Shown in pieces: positions 8,581 to 18,010 of a stretch of 64,000 bases of DNA; the stretch's first letter is position 1; every line of letters starts with the position of its first letter. The stretch spans positions 372,001 through 436,000 of the forward strand of contig NZ_JAQLOI010000003.1 of assembly GCF_028204155.1 (NCBI RefSeq), given 5' to 3'. The notes beneath the pieces are model-generated. The model did not search any database and was not told the DNA's origin. It worked only from the letters and a program-made list of their open reading frames with translations. Both the position numbers and the translations under genes were made by a program. Source of the DNA: Vibrio algarum (GTDB lineage: Bacteria > Pseudomonadota > Gammaproteobacteria > Enterobacterales > Vibrionaceae).

Positions 8581-11500
8581 TTAAGATTTAGGAGGTTGAA
8601 CTTCAACGTCAAGGCACCTAAGATCATGCCATGCCTTTTTCATTGGCCAGTCAGCAACCCAACTCGGTAGATCACTCGCTGGCATTGGGCGAGCGATACC
8701 ATAACCTTGTGCTAGCTCACACCCTAACTTCAATAATGCTGCACCATGTTCTAGGGTTTCCACTCCTTCCGCTATCACTTGTCGATTAAACGTTTCAGCC
8801 AAGCCAATCACACCTTGCAATATCGCCAAATCGTCCTGATCATCAAGCATATCACGCACAAAACTTTGATCGATCTTGAGTATTGCAACATTCAATTGCT
8901 TTAGATAGGTTAATGACGAGTAGCCAGTACCAAAGTCATCCATTGCAAACTCGACTCCAATCCGAGCACATTCTTCAATAACGTTAGACACTTTTTCTAT
9001 ATCAGCTAATGCACTCGTCTCTAGCACTTCAATTTGTAGCTTATTCGGCTTGACCTTTGGATGTTTACTCAGAAGTAATCTAAGACGTTCAACAAAATCA
9101 TCCTGTTGCAACTGACGTGCTCCAACGTTGACACTAACTTCTAGAAAATCTAACCCTTCGTTATTCCACTTTTCGAGTTGAGTCAATGCGGTATCTATCA
9201 CCCACTCTCCCACAGCTACTGATATTTGATTGTCTTCAATCGTAGGTAGAAATTCCGCTGGTGACAGCAAGCCTTTTTCTGGATGTTGCCAACGAATCAG
9301 TGCTTCCGCACCAACAATTTGACCACTGCGCAAATTCACCTTAGGTTGATAATATAAAACAAATTCGCTTTGCTTTAAGGCTAAACAAATTCGCTCTAGA
9401 CTTTCATGGTGCCAACGCAAGTTATTATCTTGTGCTGCGTCAAATATATGATAGCGATTTTTACCCTTTATTTTAGCTTGGTACATCGCTTGGTCAGCCT
9501 GCCGCATCAATTGTTCTGCATCGATTTCTTGAGTCTGTGGAAAAGAAGTAACTCCTATACTAGCTGATACCTGCAATTCAATATTATCTATCTTAATAGG
9601 TTGTTCAGTTGCGGTTAAAAGACGCTCCACCAAATACAGACTATCGGTAGGATCTTCCAAATCAATAATTACAGCCACAAATTCGTCGCCACCTAAGCGA
9701 GCCAACGTATCATCCTCACGCAAAATATCATTCAAGCGCTGTGAGAGCATAACAAGAACTTTGTCACCAATTTCATGAGAATATCTGTCGTTGATTTCCT
9801 TGAAACCATCTAAGTCCAGAAACGCGACAACCAACTGCTTTTTACTTCGAATAGCCTGTGACATGGCTTGTTGTAGACGCTCAGCCAGAAGTACTCTATT
9901 AGGTAAGTTGGTTAAGGTATCAAAATGAGCGATGTACTCTAGCTGACTTTGATGATTTTTTATGTCAGTAATATCTGTGAAAATCGCTACGTAGTGCAGC
10001 ACATTACCTTCGCTATCTCGTACCGCATTAACGGCCATCATTTCAGCGTACGCTGCACCATTTTTATGACGGCTCCATACTTCACCGCTCCAACTCCCCA
10101 CCTCAATTAATTCACGCCATATTTGTTCATAAAACGACTCGTCATGGATATCAGACTTCAGAATACTACTCTTTTGGCCAATAGCCTCTTCTCGACTGTA
10201 CCCCGTTATGCGGCTAAATGCGGTATTGACATCAACGATGATGTCTTGCGGATCCGTGATCATTATCCCTTCACCAGCATTGACGAAAACATTTGCCGCA
10301 AGTTTCAACTTAGCTTCAGCTAATTTTCTCTCAGTGATATCACGCGCCAGTACCGTAAAACGCGTACCAGTATTGTCACCTTCAGGCATGGCAGCAACTG
10401 ACAGTTCAAACCACGTTTCTCCTTGAGGAAGCGGCAATGCATAAGTGGCCCCCGTAGACCATCCATTTATAGTCGCGTCTTGTATCGCATCCATGCACAC
10501 TTGTGACGCCTCTGGAGGTAAAATATCTACAAAACGTTTTCCGGCAAGGTTTTGCTGCGGCGCTGCTAACAATTCATTACGATGAGCATGGTATCGCAGT
10601 ATGAGTCCATTCATATCTACTTCAAATAATGGGTCGGGAATTGCGTCCAAAATTGACTGCATATGCCGTTGCGTCGAGATTAACTCATGTTCCATTTTAT
10701 ACTTATCGCTGACATCACTAAATACCAACACGACACCAACCACATCACCGTTTGGCTTTCGAATAGGAGCAGCACTGTCAGCAATCTGATATTGACGACC
10801 ATCTAGTGCATGAAGCACCGTCCCATTTTCAAGCGCGACTATCTGACCATGCTCAAAGACTTTTTGCACTGGACTAACCCCAGGTAGATTTGTCTTAGCG
10901 TTAGTAATACAAAACACCTTGTCTAAATGTTGATTAAGTGCGTTTGCTTGTAACCATCCCGTAAGACGCTCAGCCGTCGGATTCATGCGCGTAATGCAAC
11001 CTTGTTCATCGGTAACAATAACCGCATCACCAATCGAATCTAAAGTTATAGATAGGTTTTCCTGCACATTACGCAAACTTCTGTCGGACTCTTTAAGATG
11101 AACCGCCATCATGTTTACGCGTGCGCCTAGCTTCCCCAACTCATCATTGGACTCAACACTACATCGAGCATCTAGGTCACCGCTAGCTATTCGATCAACC
11201 ATAAATTCGAGACGATTAACCGGTATACTTACCAGACGTTTGAGTAGTACGAAGGTTCCTACGTACAGTATCGCTAATATAATAGCCACCAGTGCCAATG
11301 CAGTACGGTGTGCTGCAACAATTGCACCTTCCACAAGTGCCCTAGAAAATACGACTCGAACTTCACCTATCTTTTGCAAATTCGTATTTGCAGCACTAAA
11401 ATTTATCGCCTTGACCCGGACAAGCGGATTGATCAATGACTGAGGTGACTTTGAGATTTCTTTTAAGTCGCCGTAACCAACAGCCTTCACGCTTACATGA

Positions 11501-11769
11501 ACAACTTCGGGATCGGATGCGAACGAAGTAAGTAGGTCATCGATGGCGACAAGATCGACGTTCCAAACAGAATAAGCTACGGACTGACTTATCAAGTCTG
11601 TCATTCTATCCGCCCTCTCCTCCAATTCAGCAAAGCGGATTTGTCGTTCATGCTCGATCAATACAAAAGTAACCGAAATCAAAGCAAGGCCAACTAGAAG
11701 TGCAAGTATCAACATCAACTTAGTATGTAAACTTGTCGTTGACGGTGTTAGCCTATTCAAAAAGTGCAT
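8581..11769 (-). CDS. membrane GGDEF/EAL protein with HAMP and PAS domains
   Basis: Large (1062 residues) cyclic-di-GMP enzyme. Order: membrane helix (about 18-40), periplasmic sensor region, second helix (about 160-180), HAMP, three PAS-type domains (about 240-600), GGDEF domain with RLGGDEFVAV near residue 693, then an EAL domain with GAEALIRWQH near 820, DDFGTGYSSL and an EGVET motif. Both active-site motifs look complete, so it could both make and degrade c-di-GMP. One base separates its ATG from the stop codon of the upstream binding-protein gene, and its ribosome-binding site lies inside that gene. This strongly suggests that the periplasmic protein is its sensory partner. Confidence 0.92.
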   Translation of the reverse strand: MHFLNRLTPSTTSLHTKLMLILALLVGLALISVTFVLIEHERQIRFAELEERADRMTDLISQSVAYSVWNVDLVAIDDLLTSFASDPEVVHVSVKAVGYGDLKEISKSPQSLINPLVRVKAINFSAANTNLQKIGEVRVVFSRALVEGAIVAAHRTALALVAIILAILYVGTFVLLKRLVSIPVNRLEFMVDRIASGDLDARCSVESNDELGKLGARVNMMAVHLKESDRSLRNVQENLSITLDSIGDAVIVTDEQGCITRMNPTAERLTGWLQANALNQHLDKVFCITNAKTNLPGVSPVQKVFEHGQIVALENGTVLHALDGRQYQIADSAAPIRKPNGDVVGVVLVFSDVSDKYKMEHELISTQRHMQSILDAIPDPLFEVDMNGLILRYHAHRNELLAAPQQNLAGKRFVDILPPEASQVCMDAIQDATINGWSTGATYALPLPQGETWFELSVAAMPEGDNTGTRFTVLARDITERKLAEAKLKLAANVFVNAGEGIMITDPQDIIVDVNTAFSRITGYSREEAIGQKSSILKSDIHDESFYEQIWRELIEVGSWSGEVWSRHKNGAAYAEMMAVNAVRDSEGNVLHYVAIFTDITDIKNHQSQLEYIAHFDTLTNLPNRVLLAERLQQAMSQAIRSKKQLVVAFLDLDGFKEINDRYSHEIGDKVLVMLSQRLNDILREDDTLARLGGDEFVAVIIDLEDPTDSLYLVERLLTATEQPIKIDNIELQVSASIGVTSFPQTQEIDAEQLMRQADQAMYQAKIKGKNRYHIFDAAQDNNLRWHHESLERICLALKQSEFVLYYQPKVNLRSGQIVGAEALIRWQHPEKGLLSPAEFLPTIEDNQISVAVGEWVIDTALTQLEKWNNEGLDFLEVSVNVGARQLQQDDFVERLRLLLSKHPKVKPNKLQIEVLETSALADIEKVSNVIEECARIGVEFAMDDFGTGYSSLTYLKQLNVAILKIDQSFVRDMLDDQDDLAILQGVIGLAETFNRQVIAEGVETLEHGAALLKLGCELAQGYGIARPMPASDLPSWVADWPMKKAWHDLRCLDVEVQPPKS

Positions 11770-11770
11770 T

Positions 11771-12868
11771 TCATTCCTTTCGCATTATTGGCGTTAATGA
11801 AAATGCGTAATTTCCAGAAGAAGGGTGTAAGTACTTCGAAAAAACCGTGAAATCAATGGTATCGGTTTGTTCGTAAACAACCTGATAATAACGGGCCGCG
11901 TTTTCAGAGTTAATAACAGAAAGGTAATCGAGCTTCTGCCTCAGCCCACCATGCTCGGCAAAGTCTAATCCATTATGATAGTCGTACAACAGAACCATCG
12001 CCCAAGCACCAATGAAAAAATGGCTACCTAAGCTAACCGTCAAATTCTTATCATCTTTACCAGTGTATGGAGCAGTAGCAGTGCTACCAACAAGAATATC
12101 AGAACCATGCTCAGCTACCGATTGTAATGCACCTAAAGCCATAGAGTAATTGGCGGCCCAGATAATGTTGGCCTGAGGATAACGCGCTAGCATAACACTC
12201 GCTTTAGTCTGCGCATCAGAAGTACCCCAGTTACCAAATGCTAATTGTAACTGCTTACCTTTACCAGCCTCTGCCATGTAGTCAGTAACACCCTGCGCAC
12301 GTAAAAGCGACACCGGTGTTCCCCGCGCTCCAGTGATCCCAATTACCTGTGGTTCTTGGTCACCGAGTATGCGGTACAACTCATCCATCATTCGGTATGT
12401 ACCAGAAGGTTCGTCCGTCGTTACCGTCCCTATCCAGTGACTCATTTTTTCCCGTTCGTTACCAATCTCATGTCGTTGTTCTGTAGTCATGTCGTTGTGG
12501 ATTAGAATAACTTTGGTCGAGGTACCAGCAAACAAACGAAGCATTTCTTCAGCAGTCTGTTTCTCATTAACCATGACAACGTAATCTGGTCGTTCAGCAC
12601 GTAATGCTACGCTTTTAGCTTGACGCAACATGAGTAAGTGATCACGCTCGGCGTACAACACTTCAAGGTTCATTCCAAAGCTCTTTGCTGCGACAGACAT
12701 CAAACGAGCTGTCAGCGGCCAAAACATCCCTTTACCACGATCCACAGGTTCACCGGGATTTAGGAAAACAATGTGTGGTTCGTGTGGCACTGGCGCTGCC
12801 CGAACATTAGAAAAACACAAGAATGAAATGACAATTAAAATAACTTTCAGTAAATTTCGACGATCCAT
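11771..12868 (-). CDS. periplasmic sugar-type binding protein, partner of the GGDEF/EAL sensor
   Basis: A 365-residue exported protein: signal peptide MDRRNLLKVILIVISFL... with probable cleavage after VRA, followed by a type-I periplasmic binding fold (segments such as VIGITGARGTPVSLLRAQG and ANIIWAANYSMALGAL recall Peripla_BP_4 sugar-binding proteins). There are no ABC permease or ATPase genes nearby. Instead it is directly followed by a GGDEF/EAL protein with a periplasmic sensor region, so a role in ligand sensing rather than transport is likely (inference). The frame is open upstream to 12922, but the ATG at 12868 has GAAGGA 7 bases before it and gives a clean signal peptide. Confidence 0.82.
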   Translation of the reverse strand: MDRRNLLKVILIVISFLCFSNVRAAPVPHEPHIVFLNPGEPVDRGKGMFWPLTARLMSVAAKSFGMNLEVLYAERDHLLMLRQAKSVALRAERPDYVVMVNEKQTAEEMLRLFAGTSTKVILIHNDMTTEQRHEIGNEREKMSHWIGTVTTDEPSGTYRMMDELYRILGDQEPQVIGITGARGTPVSLLRAQGVTDYMAEAGKGKQLQLAFGNWGTSDAQTKASVMLARYPQANIIWAANYSMALGALQSVAEHGSDILVGSTATAPYTGKDDKNLTVSLGSHFFIGAWAMVLLYDYHNGLDFAEHGGLRQKLDYLSVINSENAARYYQVVYEQTDTIDFTVFSKYLHPSSGNYAFSLTPIMRKE

Positions 12869-13277
12869 GACGTAATCCTTCAGGTTAATTTTACTTCGCG
12901 GTTTAGCTAACTTAGGCAACAAATATTAACTCTTGTAATATAGCAGAAAAAACACTTTAAATTATGCTAAGTAATGTGGTTTTTTTCTCCCATTTTTCGG
13001 CAACTTAGCGATTGGAGTAAACCCACGATATTTGATAATTATCTGCGCTGCATTTTAAGAGACCATTTTTCTTAGATAATTCACTCTGCTGGTATTCTTA
13101 AACATATCAGTATTTATCTAAAAGTGGCTATTGATTAGCAAGTAATATCGCTTCAACCAATTCTGAACAAATTACAAGGAATCAATACAAATATCCCCAA
13201 GTACAAGAAGTGACTTAGGGACAGTATTTAGTATGGTTAAACGGCACCAATGATTCATAACCGGTTGGATTATCGCA
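12869..13277. other. intergenic stretch, no gene seen
   Basis: About 400 AT-rich bases between two minus-strand genes. It should contain the promoter of the binding-protein/GGDEF operon. Apart from a short AACCGGTT palindrome (about 13258-13265) just past the GH3 stop codon, nothing was recognised. Confidence 0.4.
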
Positions 13278-15635
13278 TTATTTTACAAACACTTCGCACA
13301 CCATTTCCCACTCTTTTGGCAAAGCTTTCTTGCCGGGTTTCACTTTAATAGTATGACGCGCCTCAATCTCTTGCGATGAACGACCTAACATCAAATCAAA
13401 CTCACCGCCTTCAACCACACGTTGATAAGAAAAATCAGTAAAACTCAGCATGTCGATAGGTAGGCTAAAGAGAACTGTTTTAGTTTCACCCGGTTCTAAA
13501 TATAACTTTTTAAACCCTTTTAGTTCTTTGACTGGACGAACAACAGAACACACTTTATCTCGCGCATACAACTGAACAATCTCAGCGCCTGCACGGTGTC
13601 CCGTGTTGGTGATATCCACTGAAATGGTGACTGATTCATCGAAGTCGTAGTCTGATTTTACTAGAGTTGAATTAGAGTAATCAAAGCTTGTGTAGCTTAG
13701 ACCAAAACCAAAGTTGAATCGCGAACCGAAATGGAACGCAATTGGCGTACCTGCACTTTTCAACTTATGGTTATAGAAGTATGGTACTGCGCCCACGTTT
13801 TTAGGAATCGAAATAGTCAGCTTACCGCTAGGGTTGATAACTCCGGTTAGCACATCGGCAATTGCATCAGCACCACGTTGACCCGGAGCCCAACCGTACA
13901 CAATAGCAGCGGCTTCATCTTCTGCACGACCCAAGCAATATGGTCGACCGCCAGTTACAAGAACCACCACTGGTTTTCCGCTATCTAACGCAGCATCAAG
14001 CAACTGTTGTTGCACACCTGGTAGATCCAATGAATCCGCGTCTGAACCTTCACCAATCGTACCCGTTTGGAATAACCCCGCAAGATCACCGACACAAACG
14101 ACCGCAACATCAGCACCTTGGATGCTAGAGGTAGCAGATTCAATGTGCGACGTATCCTTACTTACTGGTGACAAGGTATTCTGGGCGATGGCCATGTCAA
14201 CATCACCTGGGAACACGGGTGCTCCGCCATGACGTTCCGTTAGAATATCGCAGCCTTTTTGATAATCAATGACTGACATTCGCTCTTCAAACGCCTCTTT
14301 AATTGATTTTGCGACACGTTCTGTTGAGTCGTGACCACTTAATATCAAATGGACAGGAAAGCTATAACCACCGAGCAGTGCTAGTGGGTCATCAGCCGTA
14401 GCGCCAAGAAGTGCCACTTTGCAACTTTCTGCCAAAGGTAATAGACCATCATTCTTTAGAAGTACAATGGATTCACTCGCAACTTGATATGCCAATTGTT
14501 CACTTATTTCGTTGTGAAGAGATTCCGTGGGCACGGGTGTATATGGATTTTCAAACAAACCTAATTCAAACTTCACTGACAAAATACGTGAAACAATTTC
14601 ATCGATTTTTTCTTGGTTTATAAGCCCTCGCTCAATCGCCTGAGCAATGTAAGTTGTACATGCATCATCGGGCAACTCCATATCAAGGCCAGCATTAAAT
14701 GCCTGTGCTGCCGCATCCACGCGATCTTCAGCCGTTGCGTGGTGCTCACTAAGAAGCTCAATACCACCGTAGTCAGCGACAATAAGACCATCAAAACCCC
14801 ACTGGTTACGTAAAATTTCGGTCATCAAGTAATTTGAACTATGGCAAGGTTCACCATCAATATCATGGTAAGCCGGCATCACCGAGCCGGCGTTGCCTAG
14901 CTTCACCGCCATTTCAAATGGCAATAAAAATGTATCATTCAGCTCTCTAAAACCAAGGTTTACCGGTGCGTGATTTCTTGCACCTTCACTTGCCGAATGC
15001 CCGACATAGTGTTTTAACGTTGCCATAAAATCACGATCTTTGCCTTGCAAACCTTTCACATAGCTTGTTGCCATCATACCTACAAGGTAAGGGTCTTCAG
15101 CCAATGTTTCTTCCGTTCTCCCCCAACGAACATCACGAGATACATCCAAAACTGGTGCAAGCCCCTGCTTCGCTCCCACGGCTCTCGCTTGACGACCAAT
15201 GTCTTCTGCCACTTTCTCTATTAACTCCGGGTTCCAAGTATGCCCGTAATTCAAAGAAGAAGGATAAAGGGTTCCACCTTGTGCCATTAGACCGACCAAA
15301 CACTCCTCGTGCGGAATGGCAGGAATGCCTAACCGAGTCTCTTCCACTAAGTATTTTTGAAGCTTATTAAGTGCAATAACACCTTTTTTTGCACCGACCG
15401 TATGAGTCCCGAGTGGTCGTGCAATTTGCCCGAGACCATGCATTAGTTTCTCTTTTACCGTTCGATTAGCGCTATTATTGGACATTTCTAACTCACGTTC
15501 TTGATGGTTACCACTTTCATCAAGAATGAGCCACTGCGCACCTAATTGAGCCACTTTCTCTTCGAATGTCATTTTTGAAAGGAGATCTTTCACACGCTCG
15601 ACAGTTGTATGGTTTTTATTTTTATAGATACACAT
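13278..15635 (-). CDS. glycoside hydrolase family 3 (beta-glucosidase/xylosidase type)
   Basis: A 785-residue GH3 enzyme releasing terminal beta-linked sugars. It has the GH3 N-terminal barrel (about 15-350) with the KH dyad (LKHYVGHS, about 208-209) and the nucleophile Asp288 in GLIVADYGG, the C-terminal sandwich domain (about 390-620), and a fibronectin-III-like tail (about 660-770). There is no signal peptide, so it probably acts on imported oligosaccharides in the cytosol. The ATG has AGGA 8 bases upstream. It stands alone, with no polysaccharide transporter beside it. Specificity cannot be told from sequence. Confidence 0.9.
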   Translation of the reverse strand: MCIYKNKNHTTVERVKDLLSKMTFEEKVAQLGAQWLILDESGNHQERELEMSNNSANRTVKEKLMHGLGQIARPLGTHTVGAKKGVIALNKLQKYLVEETRLGIPAIPHEECLVGLMAQGGTLYPSSLNYGHTWNPELIEKVAEDIGRQARAVGAKQGLAPVLDVSRDVRWGRTEETLAEDPYLVGMMATSYVKGLQGKDRDFMATLKHYVGHSASEGARNHAPVNLGFRELNDTFLLPFEMAVKLGNAGSVMPAYHDIDGEPCHSSNYLMTEILRNQWGFDGLIVADYGGIELLSEHHATAEDRVDAAAQAFNAGLDMELPDDACTTYIAQAIERGLINQEKIDEIVSRILSVKFELGLFENPYTPVPTESLHNEISEQLAYQVASESIVLLKNDGLLPLAESCKVALLGATADDPLALLGGYSFPVHLILSGHDSTERVAKSIKEAFEERMSVIDYQKGCDILTERHGGAPVFPGDVDMAIAQNTLSPVSKDTSHIESATSSIQGADVAVVCVGDLAGLFQTGTIGEGSDADSLDLPGVQQQLLDAALDSGKPVVVLVTGGRPYCLGRAEDEAAAIVYGWAPGQRGADAIADVLTGVINPSGKLTISIPKNVGAVPYFYNHKLKSAGTPIAFHFGSRFNFGFGLSYTSFDYSNSTLVKSDYDFDESVTISVDITNTGHRAGAEIVQLYARDKVCSVVRPVKELKGFKKLYLEPGETKTVLFSLPIDMLSFTDFSYQRVVEGGEFDLMLGRSSQEIEARHTIKVKPGKKALPKEWEMVCEVFVK

Positions 15636-15957
15636 CGTAAAATTCCTAACCTTTATATTTTATATATTCCATCTAAAATGAATTGAGGCGATTCATAATA
15701 AAAACCAATTGCATCAACGTATTAGTTTACTGTTCTAAAGATAATAGCGCTCACTACATGAGTCAATTAAAACGCTGTTCCGGAATTTAGTAATCCTATT
15801 CAGAAATTTAGTATTACCGAAACCTTACATGGAGAAATCAAGCATTCCGCATGACCTTCTCCTACATCCTTAAAATGTACTGTGTGAAATACAGCCAAGC
15901 AACTCATTAGATAGCTTAGGATAAACGCCAATATCGGAAGGCGCTTACCCTATTGAG
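15636..15957. other. intergenic stretch upstream of the GH3 gene
   Basis: Contains the presumed promoter region of the GH3 gene and, near its low-coordinate end in the direction of the next gene, a stem-loop listed separately. Nothing else recognised. Confidence 0.4.
15917..15952 (-). terminator. stem-loop after the 15958 gene
   Basis: On the minus strand a 13-bp stem (two G-U pairs) with a 10-base loop begins 5 bases after the stop codon (arms 15940-15952 and 15917-15929). There is no clear T-run, so it may be a weak terminator or a 3'-end stabilising hairpin. Confidence 0.45.
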
Positions 15958-17088
15958 CTATTTTGTTGGTATCGTTTCGACCATAGCTTGCCAATCTTTT
16001 GCCACTTTAGGATCAACTAATTCATCAATAATATCGGCTTGTTTACGTATTAGTTGATAATTTTGAATAGCCCAGAATTGTAACAGTTCTTCCATATTGG
16101 AAGGTTCACGGTCAGTTTGTTTCCAATCTTGGACGTTATATCGTTGCGCTGACCGTGTCTTAAATTGGTTTGCAGCGGTTTCATATTGTGAAAGCAATTC
16201 TAACAGCTCTTGTTTATTGGCCTCACTGATTTCTATTATTATGGCTAGTCGGCTTCGGTTCGGGATTTGATCAACCGTAGGCAAATTACCATCACCAGTA
16301 TAGCCCGATAGTTCTCGTGCCAAATGATGAATAGACTGTGGGTATTCTTCACCATCAGCAGGCCCACCAAATAATAAAAAAGATTCCTTAGATAAACCTC
16401 TATCTAAATGCAATTGCAACTGTGCTTCTGGCGAATAATTCAGAATATTAAGGCCTGTTACACTCATAAATCCTTCTGTTCCTCTGGCTTCCTTCAGTGC
16501 CCAAAGTTCAAATATTGTCGCTTGTTTAGCAAAGTTTTGAGCAATATTTTTATAGATATTTTGGGTCAATTGTAGTGGTTCCATTACACCGGATTCACTA
16601 TCACCAAACAAACTAATGGCTTGGTTATGCGCTGCTTTTATCTCGCTAGAAAATTTATTTTCTGCAAATGACGTATCATGCATTTGTAGATGATTAAGTA
16701 ACTTATCGTGCTGTTCGAACGTTTGACCAAAACGAGCATCGACTTCAGTTTGTTTTAACCCTGTACAGAGATAAAACTGGTTAAGTGAATCCGTTACTTT
16801 TGATTGATTATCCGTGAGGGTATTTAAACGTTGTCGGTATTCAGCAATATAATCTGGCGCGTTATAAGCCAAAATCAACATATCCATACCTTGTTTACTA
16901 CTGAGTGATTTGAGGAAAGTATGAACCGATCTATCCAGAGCTTGCATCTCGTCTGATGCTGACATATATGTGGTCAGTGCGCTGCGATCACATGCTTCAC
17001 TAGAAATAGGAAAAAAGGTCAAAAAAGAAGCCACGATAAGTGAACACAACGTTTGAATTTTAGTTAAATGAAGCTTCATATTTAGCAT
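15958..17088 (-). CDS. secreted protein of unknown function
   Basis: I do not recognise a family. The 376-residue product starts with a clear signal peptide (hydrophobic run IQTLCSLIVASFLTFFPIS, cleavage probably near SSEA|CD). A cysteine follows the likely cleavage site, but the preceding residues do not form a good lipobox. The mature part is helical and polar, with two later cysteines absent or sparse, and no catalytic motif was seen. The second ATG (17079) would shorten it by three residues and is equally possible. It is flanked by the GH3 gene and a TSUP permease gene on the same strand but at distances that do not imply an operon. Confidence 0.6.
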   Translation of the reverse strand: MLNMKLHLTKIQTLCSLIVASFLTFFPISSEACDRSALTTYMSASDEMQALDRSVHTFLKSLSSKQGMDMLILAYNAPDYIAEYRQRLNTLTDNQSKVTDSLNQFYLCTGLKQTEVDARFGQTFEQHDKLLNHLQMHDTSFAENKFSSEIKAAHNQAISLFGDSESGVMEPLQLTQNIYKNIAQNFAKQATIFELWALKEARGTEGFMSVTGLNILNYSPEAQLQLHLDRGLSKESFLLFGGPADGEEYPQSIHHLARELSGYTGDGNLPTVDQIPNRSRLAIIIEISEANKQELLELLSQYETAANQFKTRSAQRYNVQDWKQTDREPSNMEELLQFWAIQNYQLIRKQADIIDELVDPKVAKDWQAMVETIPTK

Positions 17089-17206
17089 TCCATCAAAGTA
17101 AAATTTGATAGTAGCAGAAGCAGTTTTTGTTGATTTGATCTGTCACACAAGGGGGATAAAACGGCGGAATATTTAACCTATTCAACCGTTATTTTTGATC
17201 GAATTA

Positions 17207-17944
17207 TTAACCAAATATTCCACTAAAAAATAATTTTCCACCAGAGAGTGTAAGCATGAAATAACAAATCTGGTAAACCCTCTGTTGACTGATCACATTC
17301 AATAATAGTGTACCTAATTTAACCCCTATCGGCGCTAATGGGGTAAGTACCAGAGACGTCAACAGATTTTGCTGATCGAAATTACCTAAATAAGCATAAG
17401 GTATAAGTTTAATCAGGTTCATAATACCGAAAAAAACAGCCATCGTGCCGACCATCACCATTTTGTCTAGTTTCTTCGGCAGCATATACATGCTAATTGG
17501 TCCTCCCCCTGCATGGATAAGAGTGCTAGAGAATCCTGATAAACTGCTCCAAAAATAGCCGGAATATTTGTACGTTTTCGTTGTGGCGCCCTTCAAGTAG
17601 TATTGAAGGCAGAATAGTAATGAAATCGTCCCAATGAAAAGCTCTAAACTTTGCTCAGATACCACACCCATAGCGAATGAAGCAATCACAATACCGACAA
17701 TCGCAGACGGTAACATCAGTTTCAATTCAGATAAATCACAGTTTTTATAGTGATAACGAATAGCAAAGACATCCATTACGCATAGAATTGGCAATAACAC
17801 ACTTGCAGCCTGAACCGGGCTTGATGTCAACGCCATCATTGGCACTGCTATAACACCTAATGCGCCGCCAAAACCACCTTTACCAATGGCATAGAGAAGC
17901 ACTGCTGGAACAGCCGTTAAATAGAATAGATAATCAGTGATCAT
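17207..17944 (-). CDS. TSUP (TauE/SafE) family membrane permease
   Basis: A 245-residue, almost wholly hydrophobic protein with about eight helices and the TSUP hallmark glycine-rich start of each half (IGKGGFGGALGVIAVPMMAL near the N-terminus; the second half starts around GYFWSSLSGFSSTLIHAGGGP). Family members export sulfite, sulfoacetate and similar anions across the inner membrane, but the substrate here is not indicated. It lies 66 bases downstream of an MFS exporter gene on the same strand, so the two may be co-transcribed. Confidence 0.85.
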   Translation of the reverse strand: MITDYLFYLTAVPAVLLYAIGKGGFGGALGVIAVPMMALTSSPVQAASVLLPILCVMDVFAIRYHYKNCDLSELKLMLPSAIVGIVIASFAMGVVSEQSLELFIGTISLLFCLQYYLKGATTKTYKYSGYFWSSLSGFSSTLIHAGGGPISMYMLPKKLDKMVMVGTMAVFFGIMNLIKLIPYAYLGNFDQQNLLTSLVLTPLAPIGVKLGTLLLNVISQQRVYQICYFMLTLSGGKLFFSGIFG

Positions 17945-18010
17945 AAATGGAACTCTTTGTAAGAATTTTGAATAACTCGGATTTAGTCCGTCTTTGCACT
18001 TAATCGTGCT

